From contig CAZCUX010000009.1 in the NCBI GenBank assembly GCA_964502005.1, positions 1-64,000 of the forward strand: a DNA stretch of 64,000 nt, written 5' to 3'. The notes under the pieces were generated by a model that worked only from the letters and a program-made list of their open reading frames with translations, was not told the DNA's origin and made no database searches. Origin of the DNA: CAJWOS01 sp964502005 (lineage in GTDB: Bacteria; Myxococcota_A; UBA796; UBA2385). A program made the position numbers and the translations under genes. This document shows positions 25,713 through 34,231 of the stretch, piece by piece. Each line of letters opens with the position of its first letter. Within the stretch, counting starts at the first letter, position 1.

Positions 25713-28419
25713 CGGTGACCTTCCGACGCAGCACTACCCGAGAAGACTCGTCGAGCACGAGACCGCCCTCACTCCGGCGGAGGAAGTAGAGGGTGTCGAC
25801 ACAGTCCGAGGCGTGGGGGCTGGCGACCACCGGCACGAATCCCATCCCCGAGGCATGGGCGATGAGGGCGCGCAGGTTCGACTGATCGAGGGTAGCCACC
25901 TCGTCGAGGAAGAACGGCACCATGACCGAGTCGTCAGCGAACATGGTTCGAAGAAGCTCAAGGTGGACGAGCACCTTGATGGTGGTACTCGTGCCCTGGG
26001 ACTCGATCTGGCTCAGGGAGTCGAAGGTCTTCTGCTGTCCTCGAACATCCACAATGCGAAACCGCAGGTCGAAGAGGTCGGACAGCTCGACCCGCGAACG
26101 CTGCTCCAGCCAGGACTGGACCTCCCGCGCCGCCCGCGCCGTCCCACCTGGGGCCGCGAACAGCGGCGCGTCCTCCGCATCAATGACCGCCTTGAGACGA
26201 CCGAGCAGATCGCGCTGCTTCTTGAGAACCAGCTCGACCCGCTCCAAGTTGGAGACCTGTCTCCGATTCAGCGCGGTCGTCAGCCGGCCGACCTCCCGCT
26301 CCACCTCTTCCACCGCGTCCAGCAGGCCCTTGAACGCACTCCGCATCGCGTCAACGAGCGAGGTCCACAGAGCCTGAACGGAGTGTTGCTTCTGGTCCAA
26401 GGCCTTCAATTCGTCCTGCAGGCGCGCGATGGTCTCGTCCTCGTTGGCCCCCTGGTGCCTTCCGGCCGTCTTGTGCTCGACCGAGGCAAAGAGCTGGGTG
26501 ACCTCCCCATCGAGGCTGCGTTGAGAGGCGTCGTCCAACCGATACGAGCGAATCAAGTCGTCAAGGGAGGCGGATTCGAGGTCCGCGGTCAGCTCAGCGT
26601 CGGACCAGTCCACAGGTGGACTGGTGAGCCGTTGGACATCTCCAGCCCGTCTGCGCAGTCCGGTCTGGAGCTCCTCCGTCTGCTGCTCGAAACTCCGCAG
26701 TTCGAGTGTCAGCTCTGTGTGCCGCGCCTGGAGGGACTTCTGGCGCTCCTGGAGGGCCTGTACGTCTTCGTCAATCGCAGCAAGTCTGGTAAGAATGGCG
26801 TCCAAGTCGTGACAGCGATGCTGCCAATCCTCCCACTTCCGTCGGCGGTCCCGGGCGTCCTGCAGCTCGCGCTCCACGCGCCTGCGCTCCCCCTCCAACC
26901 GCTCCGTCTCCGCGAGATCGGTCAAGAGCTGCTCCAGCTCCGCAGCCCGCGACCTGCCCCTCATCACCCGCTCCCGGACCACGTCGACGTCCTGGTAGTC
27001 CGCCAGCGGCAGGGTCGCGCCGTCTCCGGGCCGGCGGACTCGCAGACCGAAGGCCCTGAAGCCCTCGGCATCGAATGCCGCCGCCATCCGCTGCACGAGT
27101 TCCAGCACACCGCCTCGGTGCTCCACCTCGACTCGATCCCCTCCGACGAGCTCGCCGAGGAGGGCGGGGTTGGCCACCGAGAACAAGTCGTTGAGGGCGT
27201 CGTCGTCCAGGCCGCTGTTCTTCCGCAGCCAAGTCACCACCGCGCGCTCATAGGCGGTCACGAGCGCTTCATCCCGAGCGAGTTGGTGTCGGACCCGGCG
27301 AAGTTCCTCCTCGACCTGTCGACGATTGGCCCGTTTTGCGCCCGAAAGGCGTGTCACCAGGTCGTCCAGCTCGCGCTGCAGGCGCACCTCGGTGGCTTCG
27401 GCCAGCTTGGGGACATACGCGCGGGTGTCATCCCGGAGCTTCTCGAGGGACGAGCGTTCGCTCAGGAGCACGCCGCGTTGCTCTCCGAGTCGTCGGTTCT
27501 CCTCGTTCGCCTGCTTCTGAAGGGTCTCGACCTTTTCGAGCCGAAGTCGCACGGTCTGGCGCTGCGCGTCCAGCGCCGCCAGGCCTTCCTGGACGCGGTC
27601 CTGCTCGTCGGCCAAGGCCTCCTCGATGCGCCGCCAGGTAGCGACGAGCCGACCTCGGCGCGCCTGTCGTTTTGCGTGTCGGGCGACCAGCGTCTCGATG
27701 GCGGGCGCGACCGCCCGTAGGGCGTCGACGTCCTGGGCGTCCTTCTCCACTCGGGCGAACATCTCGGCGTAGTCGCGTCGAAGGTCCACCGCATCCAGCC
27801 GCAGACGCGGCCGGCAGATGTCGATGAACAGCTCCTTGAGCTGCTTCTGTTCGATGCGGGACAGCCGGAGCAGGTTCCGAAAGAGAAACCGGAAGCTGTC
27901 ATAGCTGCCCGACCGCTTCAGCGGCACCAAGCCCAGCGGCGCGCCCTTGGCGTCCCCGCTTCCGGTCAGGCTCGCGCGCAGGTGCTTGGGTTCGAGTGCC
28001 CGAAGGTCCCTCTGCAGCAGCTGCCGCCGGACCTCCTCCCACGTGCGTGGGGTGCGCTCATCGAGGAAGTCGTCACGGTCGAAGGCGCCGGCGTAGGCGA
28101 AGCGGTCGTATTCGAAACCCTGCACCGGTCCCTGACCGCGGAGGCCGAAGACCTGAACCCCTGTCGGCGTCATGCACTCGAAGAGAACGAAGCTGCCGCT
28201 GTCCGGAAAGTAGTGACGCTTGGTCTTCTGCCAGTCGTGCGCGAAGTGCATCTGGCGAGCGTCATCGATGTAGAGGAACTGGAGGGCCGCGATGAGGGTG
28301 GTCTTGCCGACGTTGTTGTCGGCCACGAGGTGAATGGGCTGCTGGAGGTCGAGCTCGGCATAGTCGTAGCCGCCGGACCGCAGCAGCACGATGCGCATGG
28401 GACCGCGGGGGAGACTCAT
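25702..28419 (-). CDS. jetC: Wadjet SMC/MukB-like ATPase JetC
   Basis: SMC-type ATPase of 905 aa. Walker A is ADNNVGKTTLI (near residue 34) and Walker B with D-loop is VPFFLDEVATLD (near 834). Between them is a long coiled coil (about 260-720) with a central hinge-like non-coiled part. This is the JetC architecture: head, coiled coil and small hinge, resembling MukB. The ATG at 28419 has AGGAGG five bases upstream and overlaps the jetB stop by 4 bp (ATGA); the longer frame to 28497 lies inside jetB. It acts with JetA (kleisin) and JetB to extrude and select plasmid DNA for cleavage by JetD. Confidence 0.9.
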   Translation of the reverse strand: MSLPRGPMRIVLLRSGGYDYAELDLQQPIHLVADNNVGKTTLIAALQFLYIDDARQMHFAHDWQKTKRHYFPDSGSFVLFECMTPTGVQVFGLRGQGPVQGFEYDRFAYAGAFDRDDFLDERTPRTWEEVRRQLLQRDLRALEPKHLRASLTGSGDAKGAPLGLVPLKRSGSYDSFRFLFRNLLRLSRIEQKQLKELFIDICRPRLRLDAVDLRRDYAEMFARVEKDAQDVDALRAVAPAIETLVARHAKRQARRGRLVATWRRIEEALADEQDRVQEGLAALDAQRQTVRLRLEKVETLQKQANEENRRLGEQRGVLLSERSSLEKLRDDTRAYVPKLAEATEVRLQRELDDLVTRLSGAKRANRRQVEEELRRVRHQLARDEALVTAYERAVVTWLRKNSGLDDDALNDLFSVANPALLGELVGGDRVEVEHRGGVLELVQRMAAAFDAEGFRAFGLRVRRPGDGATLPLADYQDVDVVRERVMRGRSRAAELEQLLTDLAETERLEGERRRVERELQDARDRRRKWEDWQHRCHDLDAILTRLAAIDEDVQALQERQKSLQARHTELTLELRSFEQQTEELQTGLRRRAGDVQRLTSPPVDWSDAELTADLESASLDDLIRSYRLDDASQRSLDGEVTQLFASVEHKTAGRHQGANEDETIARLQDELKALDQKQHSVQALWTSLVDAMRSAFKGLLDAVEEVEREVGRLTTALNRRQVSNLERVELVLKKQRDLLGRLKAVIDAEDAPLFAAPGGTARAAREVQSWLEQRSRVELSDLFDLRFRIVDVRGQQKTFDSLSQIESQGTSTTIKVLVHLELLRTMFADDSVMVPFFLDEVATLDQSNLRALIAHASGMGFVPVVASPHASDCVDTLYFLRRSEGGLVLDESSRVVLRRKVTDAG

Positions 28420-29006
28420 GGCGCCTCCTGCGTAGACATGGGTGCGTCGCCTTCCGATGTCTCGGGACCCAAGGAGGCAGCTTCCGTTTCCTCCCACATT
28501 TCACGGCAGAGGTCGAAGAACCGCCAGGCAGGCGTTCGGAAGCGGAAGCGGTCCTCTCCGACGCGCTCAGAGAACCCGTAGCGTTCCAACTTCTTTACAA
28601 GATTCTCCAGCTCGTCGGCGTCGGGTACCCCGGCCTCGGTCATACAAGCACGCCAGCTCTCTCGGGAGAAGTGCGGTAGGTCTTTCAGTGCGTGCCCACC
28701 CGGCTCAAAAGCAGTGGCCTCGAGGCCAAGCCCGGCATCGCCCCACGCTTCCACCAGCACGAAAAAGAAGACGACAAGCTGCGCGGCCTCCTTGCCCAAA
28801 TCCTCTGCCGACTGGAAGTAGTAGAAACCTCGGTCGTGCTGGACTAGGTTGAAGCCGAGGGCCCCGAACAGCGTCCGATAGGCCTCGTAATCCGCACGGA
28901 CAGCTAAGAATAGGGGACCATCGTCCGCAGAAAGATGCTTGCCCGTACGGAACAGGTTGAACGCGTCCTTCAAGTGGGGCTGGTCGGCCAGGAATTCGAG
29001 GTTCAA
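28416..29006 (-). CDS. jetB: Wadjet subunit JetB (DUF4194)
   Basis: Predicted KITE-like accessory subunit of 196 aa. The sequence has the DUF4194 profile: an early GPLFLAVRADYEAYRTLF segment, FYYFQSAED, a helical VVFFFVLVEAW region, and a winged-helix end (LVKKLERYGFSERVGEDRFRFRTPAWRFFDLC). I place the start at TTG 29006: it overlaps the jetA stop (TTGA) and has GGAAAGG seven bases upstream, while the upstream sequence in this frame lies inside jetA and is not protein-like. The TTG start may keep JetB levels low. The order jetA-B-C-D is canonical. Confidence 0.82.
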   Translation of the reverse strand: MNLEFLADQPHLKDAFNLFRTGKHLSADDGPLFLAVRADYEAYRTLFGALGFNLVQHDRGFYYFQSAEDLGKEAAQLVVFFFVLVEAWGDAGLGLEATAFEPGGHALKDLPHFSRESWRACMTEAGVPDADELENLVKKLERYGFSERVGEDRFRFRTPAWRFFDLCREMWEETEAASLGPETSEGDAPMSTQEAP

Positions 29007-30244
29007 GACAACACCTTTCCAGACACACGGACATGGGGCAAAGACAAGGGAACGGCTTCGATTTCGACGTCTCCAGCGCTGTAGCACCGAGACACTGCGG
29101 GCCGGTGAGCCTGGAGCGGTCCCAGAGTTCCGCTTGTGAGCTCTCCGAACGCACGCAGCTGCGCGACTAGCAGGTGGTCCGGCCAACGGTCGAGTACAAA
29201 GGCCAAAACGTCGTCGACGGGAACAGCGGACCTCAGCGCGACAGCGAGCTCGTCACGCGTGATAATGGTGAGCTTGGGCGGTGGGAGCGCCGCGGCAAGG
29301 GGGACGGGAGAGGGTGGGGTGTAGCCCACGAGCGCGGCCATCCTGGCCCGAATCTTTTCGTCGGACATCAAGTTCCGATTCCGCCAGCGAACGAGGCCCA
29401 TGCGCTCGTCAAAATTCATCGGCCGCACACCTTCGACGCGGATCCGTGCGAGAGCCCGAGACGCACCACGCAACCACCGGCTATCGCGCCGCATCCGCCG
29501 GTATAGGGGTTCGATCTCTTGAATGGCGGCGTGGTGGTCCTCGAAGGCAGAGCGACGCATACGGGCGAGGTGTGCGAGAGACCGCGCGAAGGCACGATGG
29601 ACGGGACCATGTGCGAAAAACCGCTCTTCACCAGCATCAAGGGTTGCACGCAGCCGGTCAAGAATCTGTTCCATTTCTCCATCCACCCTGACAAGGTGCC
29701 GCAGGGGGGTGAGGTGGCGGTCCCAGAGCCGAACGACGAGCGCAAAGCGTTCAACAGACGAGACAGCTTCCGTGGCCGACCGGAGTCTCTGCGCCTCGCT
29801 GACCACCGCCTCACGGTTGCCAGCTGAGAGGAAACGCACCCGGTCCACGAAGCCCTGAAGCTCCTTTAGCGCCACAGCCGCAACGCTTGGGTCGCCAGTG
29901 CGCACAGCCTCCGACAGTTCGCGTTCCGACTGCACGATGTCGGTCAGGTACGCCTGCAGGACAACTGCGCTCGAGAGCCGCTGTCGTTTTGTCAGCCAAG
30001 CGAGAATGTCCGCAACAGGCGTGCTAACCGCAAACGACGCGTCAGCGTGCGCAGTCCGTTCGATAATGCCGAGCGCTTCGAGTTGCCCTCGGAGATGCTC
30101 GGTCGTTGGCGAGTTGCTACCGCGATGGCGTTCGATGAGCGCCATAAGCTCGGCCTCGTCGATCTCGGCACGGTCCGAGAGCACCATCACAAGGTCGGTG
30201 TTCTCGGCGAGAAAGCGAAAGAACTGTTGGGGGGAGGTGGCCAC
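29003..30244 (-). CDS. jetA: Wadjet kleisin-like subunit JetA (DUF3375-like)
   Basis: A protein of 413 aa, mostly helical. The N-terminal winged-helix-like segment (ELMALIERHRG, LRGQLEALGII, VADILAWLTKRQRL) and the long central helices match JetA/DUF3375-type kleisins that bridge the SMC heads. The start codon is GTG at 30244 with only a weak GAG-like site upstream. It follows the STAND gene after 80 nt and could share its transcript. Position and partners make the call secure even though residue-level similarity was judged by eye. Confidence 0.82.
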   Translation of the reverse strand: MATSPQQFFRFLAENTDLVMVLSDRAEIDEAELMALIERHRGSNSPTTEHLRGQLEALGIIERTAHADASFAVSTPVADILAWLTKRQRLSSAVVLQAYLTDIVQSERELSEAVRTGDPSVAAVALKELQGFVDRVRFLSAGNREAVVSEAQRLRSATEAVSSVERFALVVRLWDRHLTPLRHLVRVDGEMEQILDRLRATLDAGEERFFAHGPVHRAFARSLAHLARMRRSAFEDHHAAIQEIEPLYRRMRRDSRWLRGASRALARIRVEGVRPMNFDERMGLVRWRNRNLMSDEKIRARMAALVGYTPPSPVPLAAALPPPKLTIITRDELAVALRSAVPVDDVLAFVLDRWPDHLLVAQLRAFGELTSGTLGPLQAHRPAVSRCYSAGDVEIEAVPLSLPHVRVSGKVLS

Positions 30245-30324
30245 GGGTGCTCAATTTGGGTGTGTGTGGTGGGACGCACAGCGGGTTGAGCTGCGGACAG
30301 TCAATTGACTTTCATGAACCGCAC

Positions 30325-33075
30325 TCATGGGAGCCGCATCCCAAGCCGACTCCCTCGTGCACCTCGCAACCGCATGGACCTCTGTGCATGGGTCGCGTGC
30401 TTGGACTCGACGGCGGACGCCCGCCGTCCTTGCGATTGGATGGCGGGTTGAGCAACAGGGAGACCTTGTGGCCTCCGCAGGCACCGAGGCCACACCATCT
30501 CACCGAGTCGCCCAGAACCCCAGACGGCCAGCGCGGCTCGCACACGTTGCCGCCGCTGCTCGATGACCGTGGAGGTCGCCCAAGCCGCCACGAGGGGCGG
30601 TCCATTCCACGGGTCCTGACTGTCTAGCCCGAACTCGTCGAGAATATTGTCGAAGCAGCGGAGCCAGGGGCCCGTACCGTCGAGGTCCTCCGGTACGGAC
30701 CACACCGGGTCACGCGCTGCCAGAGCGAGTCCTCGAAGGGCTTCATCCAGAGCCAAAGGCCCGAGCGGATGGTCTGGAACGCGAGACACCGGAAGAATGA
30801 GACCGCGAACCAGCGCTCGGTTGAGCGCCGTGGACTCCACCAGCCACCTGACAATCTCGTCTCTCCGAGTCGCCGCCAGCGCGAGGGGCAGGAGGCCGAG
30901 TGCATTGGCGTGGAGCACGCGGAGGGCAGCGGGTGGTTCCAACCAAGAGATGTCGACGACGAAGTGCCCCTGTTCAGCAAGTCGAGCCGCATACAGGACA
31001 CTGGCTGCGTCGCGCCACCGAAGGGTCGGAGGGAAGGGCACCGGGTCGCCCGCCGGAAGGGCTGCGAGGGTCATCTCTGCCAGACGGGTAGCTAGCACGA
31101 AGTCCGACAGGTGCCGTGTCGCGAGGGAGTACGCAGGCTGGGGTCCACGAAGCCCACGAGGCGGCGGAAGGTACCGATCGACGAGCCCATGTTCCTGGAG
31201 CATCGCGAGGGCTACCCGCACCCGACGAGCCGTGAACTCCGCGTCCACCGCCATGACCCGGGCGACGATGCCTGTATCGTCAACGCGTCCCCGTCCCTCC
31301 TCGGCCGTGAGGTCGGAGAGAACCTCCAAGGTTACTGGCAGCAGTCCCAGGTGCTCGGTCCAGGCACCTTCACCAGCGCGCTCCCGCGCTTCCTTTTCGA
31401 GTCTCGTGACCTTCCGACGAAAGAGGGTCAAGACGTTGGCGTTCGCGCCCTCGGCTGCGCTGACAGTGCGGCCTCCAAACTCATCTGCAAGGAGTCGGAC
31501 CTCCAGCGCATTCCGTAGCGCCCAGCCAAGCCATGGGACCGCCTCGATGCCCACTTGGTACTCACGCGCGTAGTCGGCCAGCATTGCGGGGAGGTCGACC
31601 TCTGCATGTTCCTCGACGTGGGAATGACCGAACGAGCCTGGAAGATTGGAGTGGAGGACGAACTCCGGTCGCGTCGTTGCGACCAGATGAACCCTGGGAC
31701 GGTGAGCGAGCGCGACCGCCAGGTCACTGAGGAGATCACCCCACCGGTCCGACTCGGGGGCCTCCTCCAGCCCATCGATCAGGATGAGCGCCCGGACGAA
31801 ACCGACGTCCCCTTCGCCTGCAGGTACCAAGGAAGCCTGGCGCAGGACCGCCAGCGCCTCGAGGCTGTCCAGCATCCGTGCAAGCGACCACCCGGGCGTG
31901 TCCAGCGCGTCTGCCAGCATGCGCGCTGCGCCGTCACGGGGCGAACTGCCCTTGCCAAGGACGAGAACGCAGGGGTCGGTCCCCTCGACCCGTCGGTGAA
32001 CGCCGGCAGCTGCAGCGTGGGTCTTCCCGCATCCCGCCGGTCCCACCACCAGCCTCGGACGAGCCGACGCGCGAAGTGCCTGCTCTATCCCGTCGACCTT
32101 CTCGTAGGCCTCCCACGCCAACTTGAGCGCGCGCTCTGCGTAGGCCGCAGTGTAGGTGCCCTCGTCCTTCTTTTTGAAGTCCTCCAGCAACTCGTCGAGC
32201 CAAGCCAGGGCGTCCACCTCTGGACCTTCCGGGAGCTCCAAGCGCGGACCACTCGCCACCACGTCGAGCAGCGCCGAGGCATGGGAACGCAACGCCTCGA
32301 TTGATTCGGCAGCCTTGGTCGCGGAAGTGTCCAACTCCGTGGGCCGACGTCTATCGGTCAGGCGAATGAAGCCGGCGAGAGCCCTCGACGCCTCGGTCAG
32401 CGATTCGGACGCCTGTTGGAGTGCCCTCCGTTTTTGGCTGACCGCCTGTGGCGACCACAGGTCGTTGTCGAGCATCGCGTCAATAGCGCCAACCGCGTGG
32501 AGGTCCGGCAGATACCGAGCACCGAGGCGTGACCGGGCCTTCTCCCAGGCCACGGTGAGCATGTTCTCGGTGAGCTCACCCTCGAACCAAAGCGCCTTTA
32601 TCTCCTGGTTGCCGGGCTGTGCGAGCTGGTCCAGAAGGCCTGCCTCATCCCACCGAACGACCTCGACCTGTGGGTGGTCCTTGCCGGCCGCATCAATGAA
32701 CTTCTCCCAGCGCTCCACTCCACCAGTCTCGTTCTTGTTTCGCGCCTTCGTGAGATTCTGACGCTGCGCCACGACATACTTGCGAAGGGTAGGAAAGGTG
32801 ACGACGGCGCGATCCAGGGACGCTCGAATCTTGCCGATTTCGGCCGACTTGATGTTGCCTGCAAACCACTTGGCCTGGAGCCCGATGACGTCGCCGCCGG
32901 GCAACCGTGCGAAGGCCTCCACGCCTCCGTCGCCGCCGGCACCATGGAGGGTGTAGGACGCGAGGTTGTCGCCATGCGTACGTCGAAGCCACCGCTCGAA
33001 GAGTTGAGCGGAGAAGGCCTCGAAGGCTGTTTCGGGACCCACAGCACCGGATTTGAATCGAGACCAGTCGAGCAT
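30325..33075 (-). CDS. STAND NTPase with N-terminal PD-(D/E)XK nuclease (Avs-like), possibly truncated
   Basis: A protein of 916 aa. The N-terminal nuclease domain carries GAGGDGGVEAF (near 45-55) and GLQAKWF (near 65), the D-x(n)-QxK signature of Mrr/Cap4-like endonucleases. The NTPase centre has Walker A VVGPAGCGKTH (near 345) and Walker B ALILIDGLEEA (near 431), as in STAND ATPases of the AVAST type. Avs proteins normally continue with a long TPR-like sensor and reach 1200-2000 aa. Here the last 55 residues are low-complexity and look out of frame, so the gene may be truncated or frameshifted near 30490. ATG 33075 is preferred over 33117. It probably cuts DNA upon target recognition. Confidence 0.72.
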   Translation of the reverse strand: MLDWSRFKSGAVGPETAFEAFSAQLFERWLRRTHGDNLASYTLHGAGGDGGVEAFARLPGGDVIGLQAKWFAGNIKSAEIGKIRASLDRAVVTFPTLRKYVVAQRQNLTKARNKNETGGVERWEKFIDAAGKDHPQVEVVRWDEAGLLDQLAQPGNQEIKALWFEGELTENMLTVAWEKARSRLGARYLPDLHAVGAIDAMLDNDLWSPQAVSQKRRALQQASESLTEASRALAGFIRLTDRRRPTELDTSATKAAESIEALRSHASALLDVVASGPRLELPEGPEVDALAWLDELLEDFKKKDEGTYTAAYAERALKLAWEAYEKVDGIEQALRASARPRLVVGPAGCGKTHAAAAGVHRRVEGTDPCVLVLGKGSSPRDGAARMLADALDTPGWSLARMLDSLEALAVLRQASLVPAGEGDVGFVRALILIDGLEEAPESDRWGDLLSDLAVALAHRPRVHLVATTRPEFVLHSNLPGSFGHSHVEEHAEVDLPAMLADYAREYQVGIEAVPWLGWALRNALEVRLLADEFGGRTVSAAEGANANVLTLFRRKVTRLEKEARERAGEGAWTEHLGLLPVTLEVLSDLTAEEGRGRVDDTGIVARVMAVDAEFTARRVRVALAMLQEHGLVDRYLPPPRGLRGPQPAYSLATRHLSDFVLATRLAEMTLAALPAGDPVPFPPTLRWRDAASVLYAARLAEQGHFVVDISWLEPPAALRVLHANALGLLPLALAATRRDEIVRWLVESTALNRALVRGLILPVSRVPDHPLGPLALDEALRGLALAARDPVWSVPEDLDGTGPWLRCFDNILDEFGLDSQDPWNGPPLVAAWATSTVIEQRRQRVRAALAVWGSGRLGEMVWPRCLRRPQGLPVAQPAIQSQGRRASAVESKHATHAQRSMRLRGARGSRLGMRLP

Positions 33076-33302
33076 TTCTGTTGCCTGTAGGTGGCCTATA
33101 TTGGTGCGTAAAAGCAAAATGGCGAAATGGTTTTCGCTACAATCCGTTCCGTTCGGCGGCTGTCGGCATGGCGGGGACTAGAAAGACCGTAAGTGGTTGC
33201 ATGATTACTGCTTGGCAATGATGAATGCCCGCTGGTAAAGCTATGGTGCTTTTCGGGCAGGCCACTCGCCCACAGTCCTCCGTCATTGGAAAAAATCAGG
33301 CT

Positions 33303-33342
33303 ATTTTTCGTTAGAAACCGCCGTTCGTGGTTTGCGAAAAAT
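33303..33342. repeat. imperfect inverted repeat in AT-rich border
   Basis: The arms read ATTTTTCG-TTAG-AAACC and GGTTT-G-CGAAAAAT, pairing 13 bases around a short loop with a small bulge. It lies 228 bp upstream of the STAND gene start. It could be a regulatory hairpin or a scar of a mobile element. Confidence 0.45.
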
Positions 33343-33803
33343 CAAAGTATTCCAATTGAAATCTGGCGGTTTTCAGGTAGTGTTTTCGCGCATGGTAATT
33401 AGTTGGATAATACGGGTATGAACTGCGAGCCTGTGGTACTACAGTATTCTGTGTGGGAAGGCATATCAACCTCTTAGCTTGTCTTTCGTGCAGATTCGGC
33501 GGGTTGGTTTGGTGTATGAATTGAGTTATTCAAGGCGGATTCAGGACAGCTACTCTGCTCCTCGATGGAGCCCGAGCACCTCGACGAGTACCTTTGGCAG
33601 CTTGTCGTCGCGCGGTAGGATGCGTGCGCGCAGCCGCCGGATTCTTTGTAGCCGTGTTCCCGATTCTGCCGCATCGTTCTAGGTCCGGTCCCTTGCCGAC
33701 CTTCAGACTGTCATCGGGATGTCCGTCGCGTAGTCTACGGGCACCACGTCAACTTCTCGGCTCCCGCTGCTTCCGCGGCCCACATGCCCATAAATCGGCG
33801 CAG

Positions 33804-33932
33804 GCTTCCGTGCTCACCAACTTTGGGGTGTTGCTGGGCGGCTCCGAAGGGCAAAATAGCAGCGAAATCGACGACGCTCTGTTGGGTGTCGTTGGTCGGT
33901 CGTGCTACAGAAATGCTGTGGTCATAGGGTAG
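33804..33932 (+). pseudogene. remnant of an FG-GAP lipoprotein 3' end
   Basis: The frame encodes ASVLTNFGVLLGGSEGQ and continues to VVIG, stop TAG. It aligns with the last 43 residues (ASLLTNFGVLLGASGGH onward) of the FG-GAP lipoprotein ending at 10063, with an almost identical first half and diverged end. No matching sequence is visible before it, so it is a 5'-truncated paralogue. As in the intact copy, a GTAAYATACTRC-type motif and then the 171-bp repeat follow, so the two ends share the same downstream order. Confidence 0.75.
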
Positions 33933-34060
33933 TTTTTCGGCTTGCGGGCAAGTAACATACTACACTTTTTATGTAGACGCAAACGCACTACGGAAACCTT
34001 GGCTCGTCCGCGTTTCGTTCCGCGCGTGGTCGCTGGCGTGCCCGTTGCGCGTGGTTTTCA

Positions 34061-34231
34061 GCGAAGCGCGCGAGGGGGACCGGAGGGCGGCTGCATCGCA
34101 GCCGGTCCGCGCGCAGCGAGGACGGAGCGCGACTGCGCGACCCCGGAGGGCACCCGACCCGGAGCGCAGCGGAGGGACGCGCCCAGAGAGAGGTGTTGGT
34201 GGGGGTTACCAGCTTCCGTACGCGCCGCCGT
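34061..34231 (+). repeat. 171-bp direct repeat, right copy
   Basis: It is identical to 10209-10379 by direct comparison. Its last 26 bp are the 3' coding end of the beta-helix lipoprotein on the minus strand, so this copy is the one in native gene context. Together the two copies bracket about 23.7 kb. Confidence 0.9.

Larger units (their letters stand above)
33076..34205. other. AT-rich island border without intact genes
   Basis: This stretch of about 1.1 kb is visibly richer in A and T than both neighbours, especially 33090-33480. It holds an imperfect inverted repeat (33303-33342), a remnant of the FG-GAP gene (33804-33932), a CATACTACACTTTTTATG motif (33956-33973) and the right 171-bp repeat. 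No intact gene, integrase or transposase is visible. Confidence 0.65.

Noticed and set aside
25132..27720. 862-aa plus-strand frame opposite jetC and jetD
   Set aside because: Antisense of well-supported Wadjet genes with no recognisable domain.
10209..34231. Island as an integrative element with att sites
   Set aside because: The direct repeats fit, but no integrase, recombinase or tRNA gene is visible, so only recombination between repeats is claimed.
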